Source of the DNA: Mycolicibacterium komossense
GTDB lineage: Bacteria > Actinomycetota > Actinomycetes > Mycobacteriales > Mycobacteriaceae
Assembly: GCF_025822605.1 (NCBI RefSeq)
Contig: NZ_JACKTY010000037.1
Coordinates: 55,353-119,352 of the forward strand
DNA: 64,000 nt
Direction of reading: 5' to 3'
Shown here: piece after piece, positions 43,140 through 52,190 of the stretch
How positions within the stretch are numbered: the stretch's first letter is position 1
Layout: the number at the start of each line of letters is the position of its first letter
Position numbers and translations under genes: made by a program
Notes under the pieces: generated by a model
Told to the model about the DNA's origin: nothing
Database searches by the model: none
What the model saw: the letters and a program-made list of their open reading frames with translations, nothing else

Positions 43140-44201
43140 ATGAATACCCGTCGCGAGCTGTCCGATTCTGCCTACCTCGCCGCCGCAGCCGGCCGCAAAC
43201 CCGTCCACACCCCGGTTTGGTTCATGCGACAGGCAGGCCGGTCGCTTCCGGAGTACCGGGCCCTGCGTGCCAAGAACACCATGATGCAGGCCTGCTTCGA
43301 CGCCGAGCTGATCTGCGAGATCACCCTGCAGCCGATCCGCCGACATCACGTCGATGCTGCCATCCTGTTCTCCGATATCGTCGTGCCGCTGCGCGGGGCG
43401 GGGATCGACGTGGACATCGTGCCCGACGTAGGGCCGGTCATCGCCCATCCGATTCGTACCGCCGCCGACGTGGCTGCGATCAAACCCCTTGATCCGCAGC
43501 ATGTTTCGCCAGTCGCGGAGGCGATCAGTCTGCTGGTGTCCGCGCTCGGCGACGTACCGTTGATCGGATTCGCGGGCGCCCCGTTCACGCTGGCGTCCTA
43601 TCTCGTCGAAGGTGGCCCCAGCAAGCACCACGAGCGCACCAAGGCGATGATGCTCGGTGAACCCGCGATCTGGCACGCGCTGATGACGGCGCTGACCGAT
43701 ATCACCATCGGCTTCCTGCAGGTGCAGCTCGCCGCCGGCGTGGATGCCGTCCAGGTGTTCGATTCCTGGGCGGGCACCCTGTCGCTGGCCGATTACCGCA
43801 CCTTCGTGCTGCCGCATTCCACCCGGGTGTTCGCCACGCTGGCCGGCGCCGGTGTGCCGATGACGCACTTCGGCGTCGGCACCGCCGAGCTGCTCGGCGC
43901 GATGTCCGAGGCGCTCGGTGACCACGCTCCCGCGGTGGTCGGGGTGGATTGGCGTACCTCGCTGACCGACGCGGCCGGCCGCGTGCCCGCGGGGCGGGCG
44001 TTGCAGGGCAATCTCGATCCGGTGGTGCTGTTGACGGAGTGGGCGGTTGCCGAGCGCAGCGCCCGTTCGGTTGTCGAGGATGGTCGTCGCGCGGTCGACG
44101 CGGGTGCGGCCGGACATATCTTCAATCTCGGCCACGGTGTGCTGCCCGCTACCGATCCCGGTCTGCTCACTGACTTGGTGGCATTGGTGCATTCGTTGTG
44201 A
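43140..44201 (+). CDS. hemE: Uroporphyrinogen decarboxylase
   Basis: Converts uroporphyrinogen III to coproporphyrinogen III, 353 aa. The N-terminal substrate loop PVWFMRQAGRSLPEYR (invariant arginines) and catalytic aspartate in AAILFSDIVVPL are present, along with GFAGAPFTLASYLVEGG and the C-terminal FNLGHGVLP. ATG 43140 aligns with M. tuberculosis HemE; an ATG at 43122 would add six residues. The stop overlaps the hemY start (GTGA), giving a hemE-hemY-hemQ operon. Confidence 0.97.
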   Translation: MNTRRELSDSAYLAAAAGRKPVHTPVWFMRQAGRSLPEYRALRAKNTMMQACFDAELICEITLQPIRRHHVDAAILFSDIVVPLRGAGIDVDIVPDVGPVIAHPIRTAADVAAIKPLDPQHVSPVAEAISLLVSALGDVPLIGFAGAPFTLASYLVEGGPSKHHERTKAMMLGEPAIWHALMTALTDITIGFLQVQLAAGVDAVQVFDSWAGTLSLADYRTFVLPHSTRVFATLAGAGVPMTHFGVGTAELLGAMSEALGDHAPAVVGVDWRTSLTDAAGRVPAGRALQGNLDPVVLLTEWAVAERSARSVVEDGRRAVDAGAAGHIFNLGHGVLPATDPGLLTDLVALVHSL

Positions 44202-45577
44202 AATCCGACGGCAACCCCACCTACTCCATTGTGGGGGGCGGTATCTCGGGTCTGGTTGCCGCCTACCGGTTACGCAGCATCGTCGGCGACGATGCAGTGA
44301 TCACCCTGTTCGACCCGGCCGACCGGCTCGGCGGGATTCTGCGTACCGAACGGATCGCCGGCCAGCCGATGGATCTCGGGGCCGAAGCGTTCGTCGTGCG
44401 CAGGCCCGAGGTGCCCGCGCTGCTGCGTGAACTGGGCCTGGCCGGCCGGCAGGTCGGTACTACTGGCGTGCGGCCGCTGCTGTACAGCCAGAGCCGCCTG
44501 CACGCGCTGCCGGCGGAGACCGTCAATGGGATCCCCAGCTCGGCGGCGTCGATGGCCGGGCTGGTCGATGACCAGACCCTGAGCCGGATGGCTGTCGAAC
44601 CATCGCGCCCGCTGCAGTGGCTGCGCGGGTCCGACCCGGCGGTGGCCCAGCTGGTCGATGACCGGTTCGGTGCCCAGGTCGTCGCGCGTTCGGTCGATCC
44701 GATGCTGTCCGGGGTGTACGCCGGGTCCGCTGCGACCATCGGCCTGCGTTCAGCTGTTCCGACGGTGGCCGTGGCACTCGACCAGGGCGCCACCAGCCTG
44801 ACCGACGCGGTGCGGGCCGCCTTGCCCCCTTCGTCGGGGGCCCCGGTCTTCGGTGCCATCGACGGCGGCTACGAGGTGCTGATCCGGGAGCTGGTGGTGC
44901 AGAGCGGTATCCGGTGGGTCGGCACCGGGATCGAGCACCTCGCCCACGACAGCAACGGCTGGGCGCTGCGTGACGACGAAGGTGCGCACTGGCGCGCCGA
45001 CGCGGTGATCCTGGCGCTGCCGGCCCCCCGGCTGGCTCGGTTGGTGGGCTCGATCGCTCCCCGTACCGCGGCCGCGGCGAGCCGCATCACCACCGCGTCG
45101 TCGGCGGTCGTGGCGTTGGCCGTCCCGGGTGGGACACCGCTGCCGTCGCGTTCCGGTGTGCTGGTTGCCAGCGGAGAACGCTTGAACGCCAAGGCAATCA
45201 CACTCTCGACGCGCAAGTGGGGCCGCGGCGGCAATGCGGAGTTGCTGCGGCTGTCCTTCGGCCGTTTCGGTGACCGGATCGCCCGCGACACCTCCGACGA
45301 GGAGTTGCTCGCGTGGTCGGTCCGTGACCTGTCCACGGTCTTCGGCGTCGACGTCGAGCCACTGGATGTGGGGGTGCACCGCTGGCTCGATGCCATGCCG
45401 CAGTACGGGCCCGGGCATGCCGAGCTGGTCGCGGAACTGCGCGCCGGGTTGCCGCCGACGCTTGCCGTCGCCGGTAACTATCTCGACGGGATCGGGGTGC
45501 CGGCCTGCGTGGGCGTGGCGGGTCGGGCGGCTGCGGAGGTGGCGCGGATGCTGGGTGCGGACGGGATGGCACGATAG
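44198..45577 (+). CDS. hemY: Coproporphyrinogen III/protoporphyrinogen oxidase HemY
   Basis: FAD-dependent oxidase, 459 aa. FAD-binding GGGISGLVAAYRL at the N-terminus, FDPADRLGGILRTER and GAEAFVVRRPEV are typical, and the C-terminal GNYLDGIGVPACVGVAG closes the FAD site. In actinobacteria the enzyme oxidises coproporphyrinogen III in the coproporphyrin-dependent pathway, consistent with the adjacent hemQ. GTG start overlaps the hemE stop. Confidence 0.95.
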   Translation: MKSDGNPTYSIVGGGISGLVAAYRLRSIVGDDAVITLFDPADRLGGILRTERIAGQPMDLGAEAFVVRRPEVPALLRELGLAGRQVGTTGVRPLLYSQSRLHALPAETVNGIPSSAASMAGLVDDQTLSRMAVEPSRPLQWLRGSDPAVAQLVDDRFGAQVVARSVDPMLSGVYAGSAATIGLRSAVPTVAVALDQGATSLTDAVRAALPPSSGAPVFGAIDGGYEVLIRELVVQSGIRWVGTGIEHLAHDSNGWALRDDEGAHWRADAVILALPAPRLARLVGSIAPRTAAAASRITTASSAVVALAVPGGTPLPSRSGVLVASGERLNAKAITLSTRKWGRGGNAELLRLSFGRFGDRIARDTSDEELLAWSVRDLSTVFGVDVEPLDVGVHRWLDAMPQYGPGHAELVAELRAGLPPTLAVAGNYLDGIGVPACVGVAGRAAAEVARMLGADGMAR

Positions 45578-45581
45578 AGGT

Positions 45582-46274
45582 ATGGCCAAGCTCGACTATG
45601 ACGCGCTCAACTCAATGACCAGATACATGATGATCTCGGTGTTTTCGGTACAGCCCGAGGCGTTGGGTGAGGATCGCACTGCCGTCATCGACGACATCGC
45701 GACTTTCCTCAAGCAGCAGGAAGAGGGCGGCGTCACGGTGCGCGGCCTCTACGACGTCGCCGGTTTCCGCGCCGACGCTGATTTCATGATGTGGACCCAC
45801 GCCGAGCGGGTCGAGGATCTGCAGGCGACATACCGCGATTTCCGTCGGACGTCGCTGGGCCGGGTCAGCGATCCGGTGTGGAGCACGGTCGCCCTGCACC
45901 GGCCCGCCGAGTTCAACAAGAGCCATGTACCGGCGTTCATCGCAGGTGAGGAGCCCGGCGACTACATCTGTGTCTACCCGTTCGTCCGTTCGCTGGAGTG
46001 GTACCTGCTGCCCGATGACGAGCGCCGCAAGATGCTCGTCGAACACGGCATGGCGGGCCGCGAATACCCCGATGTCCGCGCCAACACGGTGCCGGCGTTC
46101 GCGCTCGGCGACTACGAGTGGATCCTGGCGTTCGAGGGACCGGATCTCGGCCGCATCGTCGAGCTGATGTGGAAGCTGCGCTACACCGACGCGCGGCGCC
46201 ATGTGCGTGAGGAGATCCCGTTCTTCACCGGCCCGCGGGTCGGCGTCGAGCAGCTGGTCTCCGCTCTTCCGTGA
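45582..46274 (+). CDS. hemQ: Coproheme decarboxylase HemQ
   Basis: Chlorite-dismutase-family enzyme, 230 aa, that turns coprohaem III into haem b with peroxide, the last step of the coproporphyrin-dependent route. The N-terminal MTRYMMISVFSVQ, the active-site tyrosine region ICVYPFVRSLEWYLLP and the proximal histidine in MLVEHGMAGREY fit the HemQ subgroup. The distal Arg of true chlorite dismutases is not expected here. It starts 4 nt after hemY with AGAGG upstream. Confidence 0.95.
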   Translation: MAKLDYDALNSMTRYMMISVFSVQPEALGEDRTAVIDDIATFLKQQEEGGVTVRGLYDVAGFRADADFMMWTHAERVEDLQATYRDFRRTSLGRVSDPVWSTVALHRPAEFNKSHVPAFIAGEEPGDYICVYPFVRSLEWYLLPDDERRKMLVEHGMAGREYPDVRANTVPAFALGDYEWILAFEGPDLGRIVELMWKLRYTDARRHVREEIPFFTGPRVGVEQLVSALP

Positions 46275-46291
46275 GCCCAGCTCTTCCGTAT

Positions 46292-46720
46292 TTACTCGGC
46301 CGGGACCAGCTTCAGTGAGATGGAATTGATGCAGTAGCGCTGGTCGGTCGGGGTGGGATATCCCTCACCGGTGAAGACGTGGCCGAGGTGGCTGTGGCAG
46401 TTGGCGCACAGCACCTCGACGCGGCGCATGCCGTGCGAGTCGTCGGGGCGCAGGATCACCGCATCGGAATGCGACGGGTCGAAAAACGACGGCCATCCGC
46501 AGTGCGAACTGAACTTCTCTGAGCTGCGGAACAATTCGGCCCCACACGCCCGGCAGTCGTAGACACCTTCGGTCTTGGTGTCGGTGTACTCGCCGACCCC
46601 TGCCGGCTCGGTACCGGCCTGACGCAGCACAGCGAACTCAGCGGGGGTGAGCTTCTCGCGCCACTGGTCGTCGGTCAGCGTTACCTTCGGGCTGGGTATC
46701 CCTGACGTTTCGGAAGTCAT
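46292..46720 (-). CDS. msrB: Peptide methionine-R-sulfoxide reductase MsrB
   Basis: Reduces methionine-R-sulfoxide in proteins, 142 aa. Zinc ligands are in DCRACGAEL and CANCHSHLGHVF; the catalytic cysteine is in RYCINSISL. SSEKFSSHCGWPSFFDP contains the substrate-binding tryptophan and the cysteine position of the resolving residue. Its ATG overlaps the aftC stop by 4 nt. Confidence 0.95.
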   Translation of the reverse strand: MTSETSGIPSPKVTLTDDQWREKLTPAEFAVLRQAGTEPAGVGEYTDTKTEGVYDCRACGAELFRSSEKFSSHCGWPSFFDPSHSDAVILRPDDSHGMRRVEVLCANCHSHLGHVFTGEGYPTPTDQRYCINSISLKLVPAE

Positions 46721-48027
46721 GCTCCTACGCTAGCGCGCGGCTCCTGCGGAGTCATCCACGGCGGATCGATACCGTCGTCGAGGCGCCCGTCGGCCTTGGC
46801 GTCGAGATAGCGGAAGTACAGCACCACGAACGCCACGATCAGCAGCAGCGACCAGCCGTAGGTGACTTTCAGGTACTCGAGGTACCGCCCGAATGACGGC
46901 CAGCGCCACAGCAGCCAGCGATCGGCTGTCAGGAAGCCGTATACGGCCAGCCAGGCCGGCCAGTTCCGGAGCACCGAATTGCGTAGCACCACGGTCATCA
47001 GGAACGGGAACAGCATCATCGAGTAGTAGCCCTGGGCCAGCGACAGCACCAGCCAGGATGCGGTCAGCAGCACACCCGAAGATGTCAGCATCCAGAAGAA
47101 CGGATCGCGGACGCGGTAGTAGCGGTACAGCAGCCACAGAGTCGCGATGGCCAGCAGCGCGAATCCGAGGCGCAGCACGATGATCAGCCATGTCGGCAGG
47201 CCGTAATAGACACCGTTGCCCTGGATCGAGCTGTTGAAGTAGTCCCGTACACCCAGGATGTAGGGCACGGTGCGGGTGACGAAGTTCATCGGATCGGAGA
47301 CCAGGGGCCAGGCCACCACGTTGAAGACGAGCGGCACCGCCACGGCGGTGACCAGAGGTCGCCACTGCCGGTTCAGTAGCGGGATCACCAGTAGTGGCGC
47401 GAGCACCGGCTTGACCACCAGGGTCAGGCCGATTGCGGCGCCCGCCCACCACTGATGTTTGGTCTCACCGTCCAGCAGCCAGCGGAAGAACACCACTTCC
47501 ATCAGCAGGATGCAGCCGTTGATATTGGTGAAAACCAGCGTGTTGGTCACTGATTCGGTGATGAACATCGCGGCCAGCAGGGCGGGCAGAGCCACCGAGG
47601 ACAGCGGGAACCCGAAGAGCTTCACCAGCAGGCACGCAGCGAGGATCATGGCGATGGTGTTGAAGGCCACGAACCAGTTGTGCGACGCGAACACCGGCAG
47701 ATAGCCGAACGGGGCCATCAGCAGGGTGCCGCCGGGCGGGTACAGGTAGTGCGGATCGACGTAGTCGAAGTGCTCGTTGTAGATGTCCCAGCCCATTTTG
47801 AAGTTGATCACCGCGCGGTAGACCGGGCCGAAGTCATCGGTGATGTAGCCGTTGGTCGACAGGATGTAGCTGCGGTGGATCACCGACATGATGGCCAGCG
47901 GCCACAGCGCGGAGCGCAGGATCGTCGCAGTGCTGGGCGCACTGGTTCGGGGTGCGAAGAGGCGCAGCACGGACCAGTGCAGGCCAGAGGAACCGGAATC
48001 AGCAGCCGCCACGGCAGCACCGTACAC
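46717..48027 (-). CDS. aftC: Alpha-(1->3)-arabinofuranosyltransferase AftC
   Basis: GT-C-fold polyprenyl-phosphate-arabinose transferase, 436 aa, that makes alpha-1,3 branches in arabinogalactan and lipoarabinomannan. About ten transmembrane helices. The first periplasmic loop has the acidic GYITDDFGPVYRAV typical of GT-C active sites, followed by HYLYPPGGTLLMAPFGYLP. Corresponds to Rv2673 by position and sequence. GTG 48027 is used; a GTG five codons later is possible. Co-transcribed with msrB. Confidence 0.93.
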   Translation of the reverse strand: MYGAAVAAADSGSSGLHWSVLRLFAPRTSAPSTATILRSALWPLAIMSVIHRSYILSTNGYITDDFGPVYRAVINFKMGWDIYNEHFDYVDPHYLYPPGGTLLMAPFGYLPVFASHNWFVAFNTIAMILAACLLVKLFGFPLSSVALPALLAAMFITESVTNTLVFTNINGCILLMEVVFFRWLLDGETKHQWWAGAAIGLTLVVKPVLAPLLVIPLLNRQWRPLVTAVAVPLVFNVVAWPLVSDPMNFVTRTVPYILGVRDYFNSSIQGNGVYYGLPTWLIIVLRLGFALLAIATLWLLYRYYRVRDPFFWMLTSSGVLLTASWLVLSLAQGYYSMMLFPFLMTVVLRNSVLRNWPAWLAVYGFLTADRWLLWRWPSFGRYLEYLKVTYGWSLLLIVAFVVLYFRYLDAKADGRLDDGIDPPWMTPQEPRASVGA

Positions 48028-48047
48028 CGATAGCCTTGACAGGTGTT

Positions 48048-49613
48048 TCAGGCGGGGCAGTACGTGTCGGTGTCCGGGGTTTTACCGCTGTCGAGGTAGC
48101 CGAGCAGCGGCGGCATGGAGCACCCGGTGTAGATGCTGGCGCCGTGGCCGATGCCCTGCCACATCACCCGTTTGCTGTTGGAACCGGCGTTGATGATGAT
48201 GGCTGCGGTGGCGGCGACGCCCTCGGAGCCCACGATCGGATCGTTCTGAACGCCGAGCACCAGGACGCCGACCTTGAGGTTCTTCGGTGCGTCCGGTGCG
48301 GTGCCGCTGGGCCAGTTCAGGCATTTGACCAGGTTCAGCGCGGCGACGGTACCGAATTGCGGGTACAGCTTGCCCCAGGCCACCACGAGCTCGCGGACCC
48401 GGTCGGGGGTCGGGCGATTCAGCGAATCGCTGCACCGGTTGATGAACTGACCGTCGGTCTGCTGCATCGCGTCGGCCTGGTCGATGAGGTTGTTGAGCAG
48501 GTTGTCGTCACCGTTGCGGGCGGCCGCCAGGGCGCTCGCCAGGCGAGCGGTGTTCGTCGCCCGGTCACCGTCGGGGTAGCCGAGGGCGGTGACGATCGCG
48601 TTGACCAGTGCGGCCACTGACTGCCCGCCGGGGCCGTTACCGCTGCGGGCGGCCGCCAGCAGCGCGTCGACGGCGCCCTTGGGATCGGGGCCCAGTGGGC
48701 AGTTCGTCGCCGCACATTGGGTGGCGAACGCGTCCAGCGCGGCCTGCTGGCCCTTGACCTGCTGTTCGGCGGCGGCCTCGGCGCTGACTCCCAGGGCTAC
48801 CGGTGAGTCGAGGATCAGCCTGGCCACTTTGTCGGGATGTGAACCGGCGTAGGACATGGCGACCTGGCTGCCGTTGCCGATACCGATGAGCGCCAGCGCC
48901 GGAACATCCCAGATGCTGCGCAGTTTCTCGATGTCCTCGGCGGAGTGGGCGTTGTCGTAGGCCGAGTCGCCGGGGGCGATGGTGTCGGTGCAGTTGGTGG
49001 TCGCGGTCATGGTGACGGCACCCAGATTGGCGACCGGGTCGTCACCGGACTCGAATTGGGCCTGGTCGCGCATCTCCTGGCGGTCGAAGGCGTCTCGGCA
49101 GTCCACTGCGCTGGACATCCCCATCCCGCGCCGGTCGACGGCGACGATCGGATGTGATTTGAGGATGTCGGCACCGGACCGGGTCAGCCACACCGGCAGC
49201 TGTACCGAGGTGGGGAGGTCGGATCCGGTGGTCAGTACCAGGGGACCGGCGTCGGGAGGCGTCTGTACCGAGCGGGCCCGCACGACACCGATGGTCACCG
49301 TTCCGGTGGCCCCGTTGATGGGATCGAGGTCGGCGTCGTACGTCGCGCACTCCATCGTGATGCCGGGCGGGGCGGGCAGCGCGGCGTCACTGAAGACCCG
49401 TGATGTGCAGTCCCGCCACGACAGGTCGTGGCCGTCGGCGGGCGCGGCGATCGGTGGCGGGCCGTTCGGCGGGGGAGCCGACGTGCTCGGGCCACCGCCG
49501 CTGTGTCCGTTGTCGACGGCGAATTGCGGGTTGGCGGCCAGGCCGGGGGCGCAGCCGGCCAGCAGCGCGCTGACCGACAGCAGGATGGTGGCGAACTGGG
49601 CCCGGCGACTCAT
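48048..49613 (-). CDS. Lipoprotein, TAP-like alpha/beta-hydrolase fold (Rv2672-like)
   Basis: Secreted lipoprotein of 521 aa with the tripeptidyl-aminopeptidase-like alpha/beta-hydrolase fold. Lipobox LLAGC (C21). The fold is clear from VDRRGMGMSSAVDCRDAF, the elbow region LIGIGNGSQVAMSYAGSHPD and the C-terminal TAP-like end GVLVLGVQNDPI and GIGHGASIYTGC. However, the usual G-x-S-x-G nucleophile appears as G244-I-G246-N-G248, so the serine is replaced by glycine. The annotation of M. tuberculosis Rv2672 as a possible secreted protease may therefore not apply. The ATG lies 7 nt after TACTGT, indicating a leaderless mRNA. Confidence 0.88.
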   Translation of the reverse strand: MSRRAQFATILLSVSALLAGCAPGLAANPQFAVDNGHSGGGPSTSAPPPNGPPPIAAPADGHDLSWRDCTSRVFSDAALPAPPGITMECATYDADLDPINGATGTVTIGVVRARSVQTPPDAGPLVLTTGSDLPTSVQLPVWLTRSGADILKSHPIVAVDRRGMGMSSAVDCRDAFDRQEMRDQAQFESGDDPVANLGAVTMTATTNCTDTIAPGDSAYDNAHSAEDIEKLRSIWDVPALALIGIGNGSQVAMSYAGSHPDKVARLILDSPVALGVSAEAAAEQQVKGQQAALDAFATQCAATNCPLGPDPKGAVDALLAAARSGNGPGGQSVAALVNAIVTALGYPDGDRATNTARLASALAAARNGDDNLLNNLIDQADAMQQTDGQFINRCSDSLNRPTPDRVRELVVAWGKLYPQFGTVAALNLVKCLNWPSGTAPDAPKNLKVGVLVLGVQNDPIVGSEGVAATAAIIINAGSNSKRVMWQGIGHGASIYTGCSMPPLLGYLDSGKTPDTDTYCPA

Positions 49614-49708
49614 GCAGCCCACAGTAGCGATAGCCGACGCCAGGTCCCGACAGCCATTTGGCGAGTCATTCGCCCCGGCCGCTCGACGAGCGATGCGGAG
49701 AAGTCGGG

Positions 49709-50479
49709 CTAGTGGGCAACGTAACGGCTGTACAGATATCCACTGTCGTCGGCGAGCAGATGCGCCCGACGGAGTTTGGTGGTGATCGCGCTGGTCGCCT
49801 TGGCGATCCGGCCGCCGTCGCCTCCGACGATCACCGGCGCGATCGTCAGGCACAGCTCGTCGATCAGGTCGTTCTCGATGAAGGTGCCCAGCAGGCTGGG
49901 GCCGCCTTCGGTCAGGACGCGGGTGAGCTTGCGCGCTGCCAGCAGCTCGAGCATCGTGGCGGTGTCGAGGCTGGCCGGGTCGGGGCCGGAGCAGTCGATG
50001 ACCTCGGCGAGGCCGTGCAGTCGGTCGCGGGTGTCGGCGGCGGCGGCGGTACAGGTCAACACCAGCGGCGGTACCTCGGTCTGGGTGAAGACCTTGGTGT
50101 CGCGGTCGAGATGCCCGGATTGGGTGACGATCGCGATCGGCGGGATCTCGGCTTGCCCGCGGGCCTGCCGGTTCTGCCGCTGCGTGACGCTGAGTTGTGC
50201 ACCCGCATAGTTCTCGGCCCGCACGGTGCCCGCGCCGACGACGATGACGTCGGCCAGCTCACGCATCAACCGGAACAGGGCCCGGTCACCGGGACCGCCC
50301 AGCCCGCCGGACTTGCCGTCGACGCTGGCGCTGCCGTCGAGCGTGCTGATGAAGTTGGCGCGCACGCAGCAGCGGGAGATGTCGGCCGGATACTCGTAGA
50401 GCTCGGGGAGACGGGATTCGTCGACGGTGTCGGCTGTCCCCAGGAGTGTGAGCTGTGTCCCAGCGGTGGGTTCGGCCAT
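49709..50479 (-). CDS. RibD C-terminal-domain reductase (Rv2671-like)
   Basis: Dihydrofolate-reductase-fold protein of 256 aa, matching the reductase half of RibD. The NADPH-binding region includes RANFISTLDGSASVDGKSG and VIVVGAGTVRAENYAGA, and TEGGPSLLGTFIENDLIDELCLTIAP is the C-terminal RibD signature. There is no deaminase domain. The M. tuberculosis orthologue (Rv2671) reduces the riboflavin intermediate poorly and can substitute for dihydrofolate reductase, linked to p-aminosalicylate resistance. Divergent from the ZapE-like gene. Confidence 0.9.
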   Translation of the reverse strand: MAEPTAGTQLTLLGTADTVDESRLPELYEYPADISRCCVRANFISTLDGSASVDGKSGGLGGPGDRALFRLMRELADVIVVGAGTVRAENYAGAQLSVTQRQNRQARGQAEIPPIAIVTQSGHLDRDTKVFTQTEVPPLVLTCTAAAADTRDRLHGLAEVIDCSGPDPASLDTATMLELLAARKLTRVLTEGGPSLLGTFIENDLIDELCLTIAPVIVGGDGGRIAKATSAITTKLRRAHLLADDSGYLYSRYVAH

Positions 50480-50501
50480 AAGAACGATTGCAGCACGTCG
50501 C

Positions 50502-50507
50502 TACAGT
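50502..50507 (+). promoter_or_regulatory. -10 element of the ZapE-like gene (leaderless)
   Basis: TACAGT ends 6 nt before the ATG at 50514, and no ribosome-binding site is visible. Confidence 0.5.
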
Positions 50508-50513
50508 GCGTGC

Positions 50514-51581
50514 ATGGACGCCCCCACCTCCGCGCCCGGTGGCGGCGCGGTCGCCCATCTGACCGATCGCAAGCCCACGGTGTCTCCAGAGCGGCTGATC
50601 GCTCAACTCAACCCCCCGCCGACGTTCACTGACGTCAGCTTCGCGACGTACCGTCCCGACCCGAACGAGCCGAGCCAGGCCGCCGCGGTCGAGTCCTGCC
50701 GGACGTTCTGTGCACAGGCCGTCGAACGTCGCGCCGGGAAGAAGAAGCTGTTCGGTAAGCGCGAGGTGCTGCCAGGGGTGGGGCTGTACCTCGACGGCGG
50801 GTTCGGTGTCGGCAAGACCCACCTGCTGGCGTCGATCTACTACACGTTGGCCGGCTCCGGCGACGGGGTGGCGTCTGGTCCCGCGGCGTTCGCGACCTTC
50901 GGTGAGCTGACGCAGCTGGCCGGCGTCTTCGGGTTCGTCGAGTGTATCGACCTGCTCTCGGAGTATGTGGTGGTGTGCATCGACGAGTTCGAGCTCGACG
51001 ACCCGGGCAACACCACGCTGGTGTCCCGGATGTTGTCGCAGCTGGTGGAGCGCGGCGTGTCGATTGCGGCGACGTCGAACACCCTGCCCGAGCAGCTCGG
51101 CGAAGGCCGGTTCGCCGCGCAGGATTTCCTGCGTGAAATCAACACGCTGGCAAAGATTTTCACGACGGTGCGGATCGAGGGGCCTGACTACCGCCACCGC
51201 GGCCTGCCGCCAGCGCCCGAGCCGCTCACCGACGAGCAGGTCACCGAACTGGCCGCGGCGGTCCCCGGCGCCACCCTCGATGAGTTCGACGCGCTGTGCG
51301 CTCACCTGGCGACGATGCACCCCTCGCGCTATCAGGCACTCATCGAAGGGGTGACCGAAGTCTTTGTGACCGACGTGCACCAGATCGATGACCAGAGTGT
51401 GGCGCTGCGGCTGGTGTCGCTGACCGACCGCCTCTACGACGCGGGCATCCCGATCGTCGCTTCGGGCGCCAAGCTGGACACGATCTTCAGCGAGGAGATG
51501 CTCGCCGGCGGTTATCGGAAGAAGTATCTGCGGGCCACGTCGCGACTGCTCGCGCTGACGGCGGCGGGAATCCAGGCGTAG
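50514..51581 (+). CDS. zapE: AFG1/ZapE-type P-loop ATPase (Rv2670c-like)
   Basis: AFG1-family ATPase, 355 aa. Walker A GGFGVGKT (95-102), Walker B VVVCIDEF (152-159), sensor-type SIAATSNTLPEQL and the family-typical GEGRFAAQDFLREI and RVEGPDYRHR-like segment are present. In E. coli the family member ZapE acts at the division site and yeast Afg1 aids mitochondrial protein turnover; in mycobacteria the role is unknown. The ATG is probably the first base of a leaderless mRNA. Divergent from the RibD-like gene. Confidence 0.88.
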   Translation: MDAPTSAPGGGAVAHLTDRKPTVSPERLIAQLNPPPTFTDVSFATYRPDPNEPSQAAAVESCRTFCAQAVERRAGKKKLFGKREVLPGVGLYLDGGFGVGKTHLLASIYYTLAGSGDGVASGPAAFATFGELTQLAGVFGFVECIDLLSEYVVVCIDEFELDDPGNTTLVSRMLSQLVERGVSIAATSNTLPEQLGEGRFAAQDFLREINTLAKIFTTVRIEGPDYRHRGLPPAPEPLTDEQVTELAAAVPGATLDEFDALCAHLATMHPSRYQALIEGVTEVFVTDVHQIDDQSVALRLVSLTDRLYDAGIPIVASGAKLDTIFSEEMLAGGYRKKYLRATSRLLALTAAGIQA

Positions 51582-51633
51582 TCCCCCCGAGTAGACGCTT
51601 ACTGCCCCCGACACACCGGGGCAGGGCGAGCTG

Positions 51634-52182
51634 CTAGGTCTGTTCGGCGTCGAGCAGCGGCCGCAGCATCACGAAATCCTGCTCGATGCCGGCACCAAGG
51701 CGGAACGTCTTGGTGCCACTGACCGCGAATCCGTGTTTGCCGTAGAACCGCTGGGCGCGCCGGTTCTGCTGGTTGACACCCAGCCACACACCGACCGCAC
51801 CCGCTGCCGTTGCGTGGACCAGTGCGGCGCGCATCAGCGCCGCCGACACTGCGCCGCCGTGGCTGTCGGGCACGACGTACATCTTCGACAGTTCGACTGC
51901 GGGCCGCAGCGTCACCGCCGCCTGGACGTCGGGGTCGTCGGGAACGCCGTCGACGGTCATGGCGTAGCCCAGGATTCGGCTCTCGTTTCGGGCGATCAGC
52001 ACCGCGCGTGTGGGGTCCGCAAGGTACTCGGCAAACCGCGCCGCCGACAGGGTGGTCGCGATGAATGCCGCGATGTCCTCGGGCCGGGCCGCGGCCGGAC
52101 ATGCCAGCGGGAAGGTGAGGGCGGCGACGTCTGCGAGTTCGGGAAGATCAGCGTGTTCGGCTGCGGTGACCTCGATGACCAT
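51634..52182 (-). CDS. GNAT family N-acetyltransferase (Rv2669-like)
   Basis: GCN5-related acetyltransferase, 182 aa. The acetyl-CoA pyrophosphate loop is in LSKMYVVPDSHGGAVSAALM (motif A, with a degenerate R/Q-x-x-G-x-A), and GVWLGVNQQNRRAQRFYGKHGFAV is the motif B end. Substrate unknown. ATG 52182 is 10 nt after a TACCCT -10 hexamer that lies in the 3' end of the preceding secreted-protein gene. Confidence 0.88.
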   Translation of the reverse strand: MVIEVTAAEHADLPELADVAALTFPLACPAAARPEDIAAFIATTLSAARFAEYLADPTRAVLIARNESRILGYAMTVDGVPDDPDVQAAVTLRPAVELSKMYVVPDSHGGAVSAALMRAALVHATAAGAVGVWLGVNQQNRRAQRFYGKHGFAVSGTKTFRLGAGIEQDFVMLRPLLDAEQT

Positions 52183-52190
52183 CAGCGGAC

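Noticed and set aside
42480..44192. A single 570-codon frame covering DUF3000 and the antisense of hemE
   Set aside because: Only the last 193 codons are conserved protein; the part opposite hemE is shadow sequence. The gene starts at the GTG 43061.
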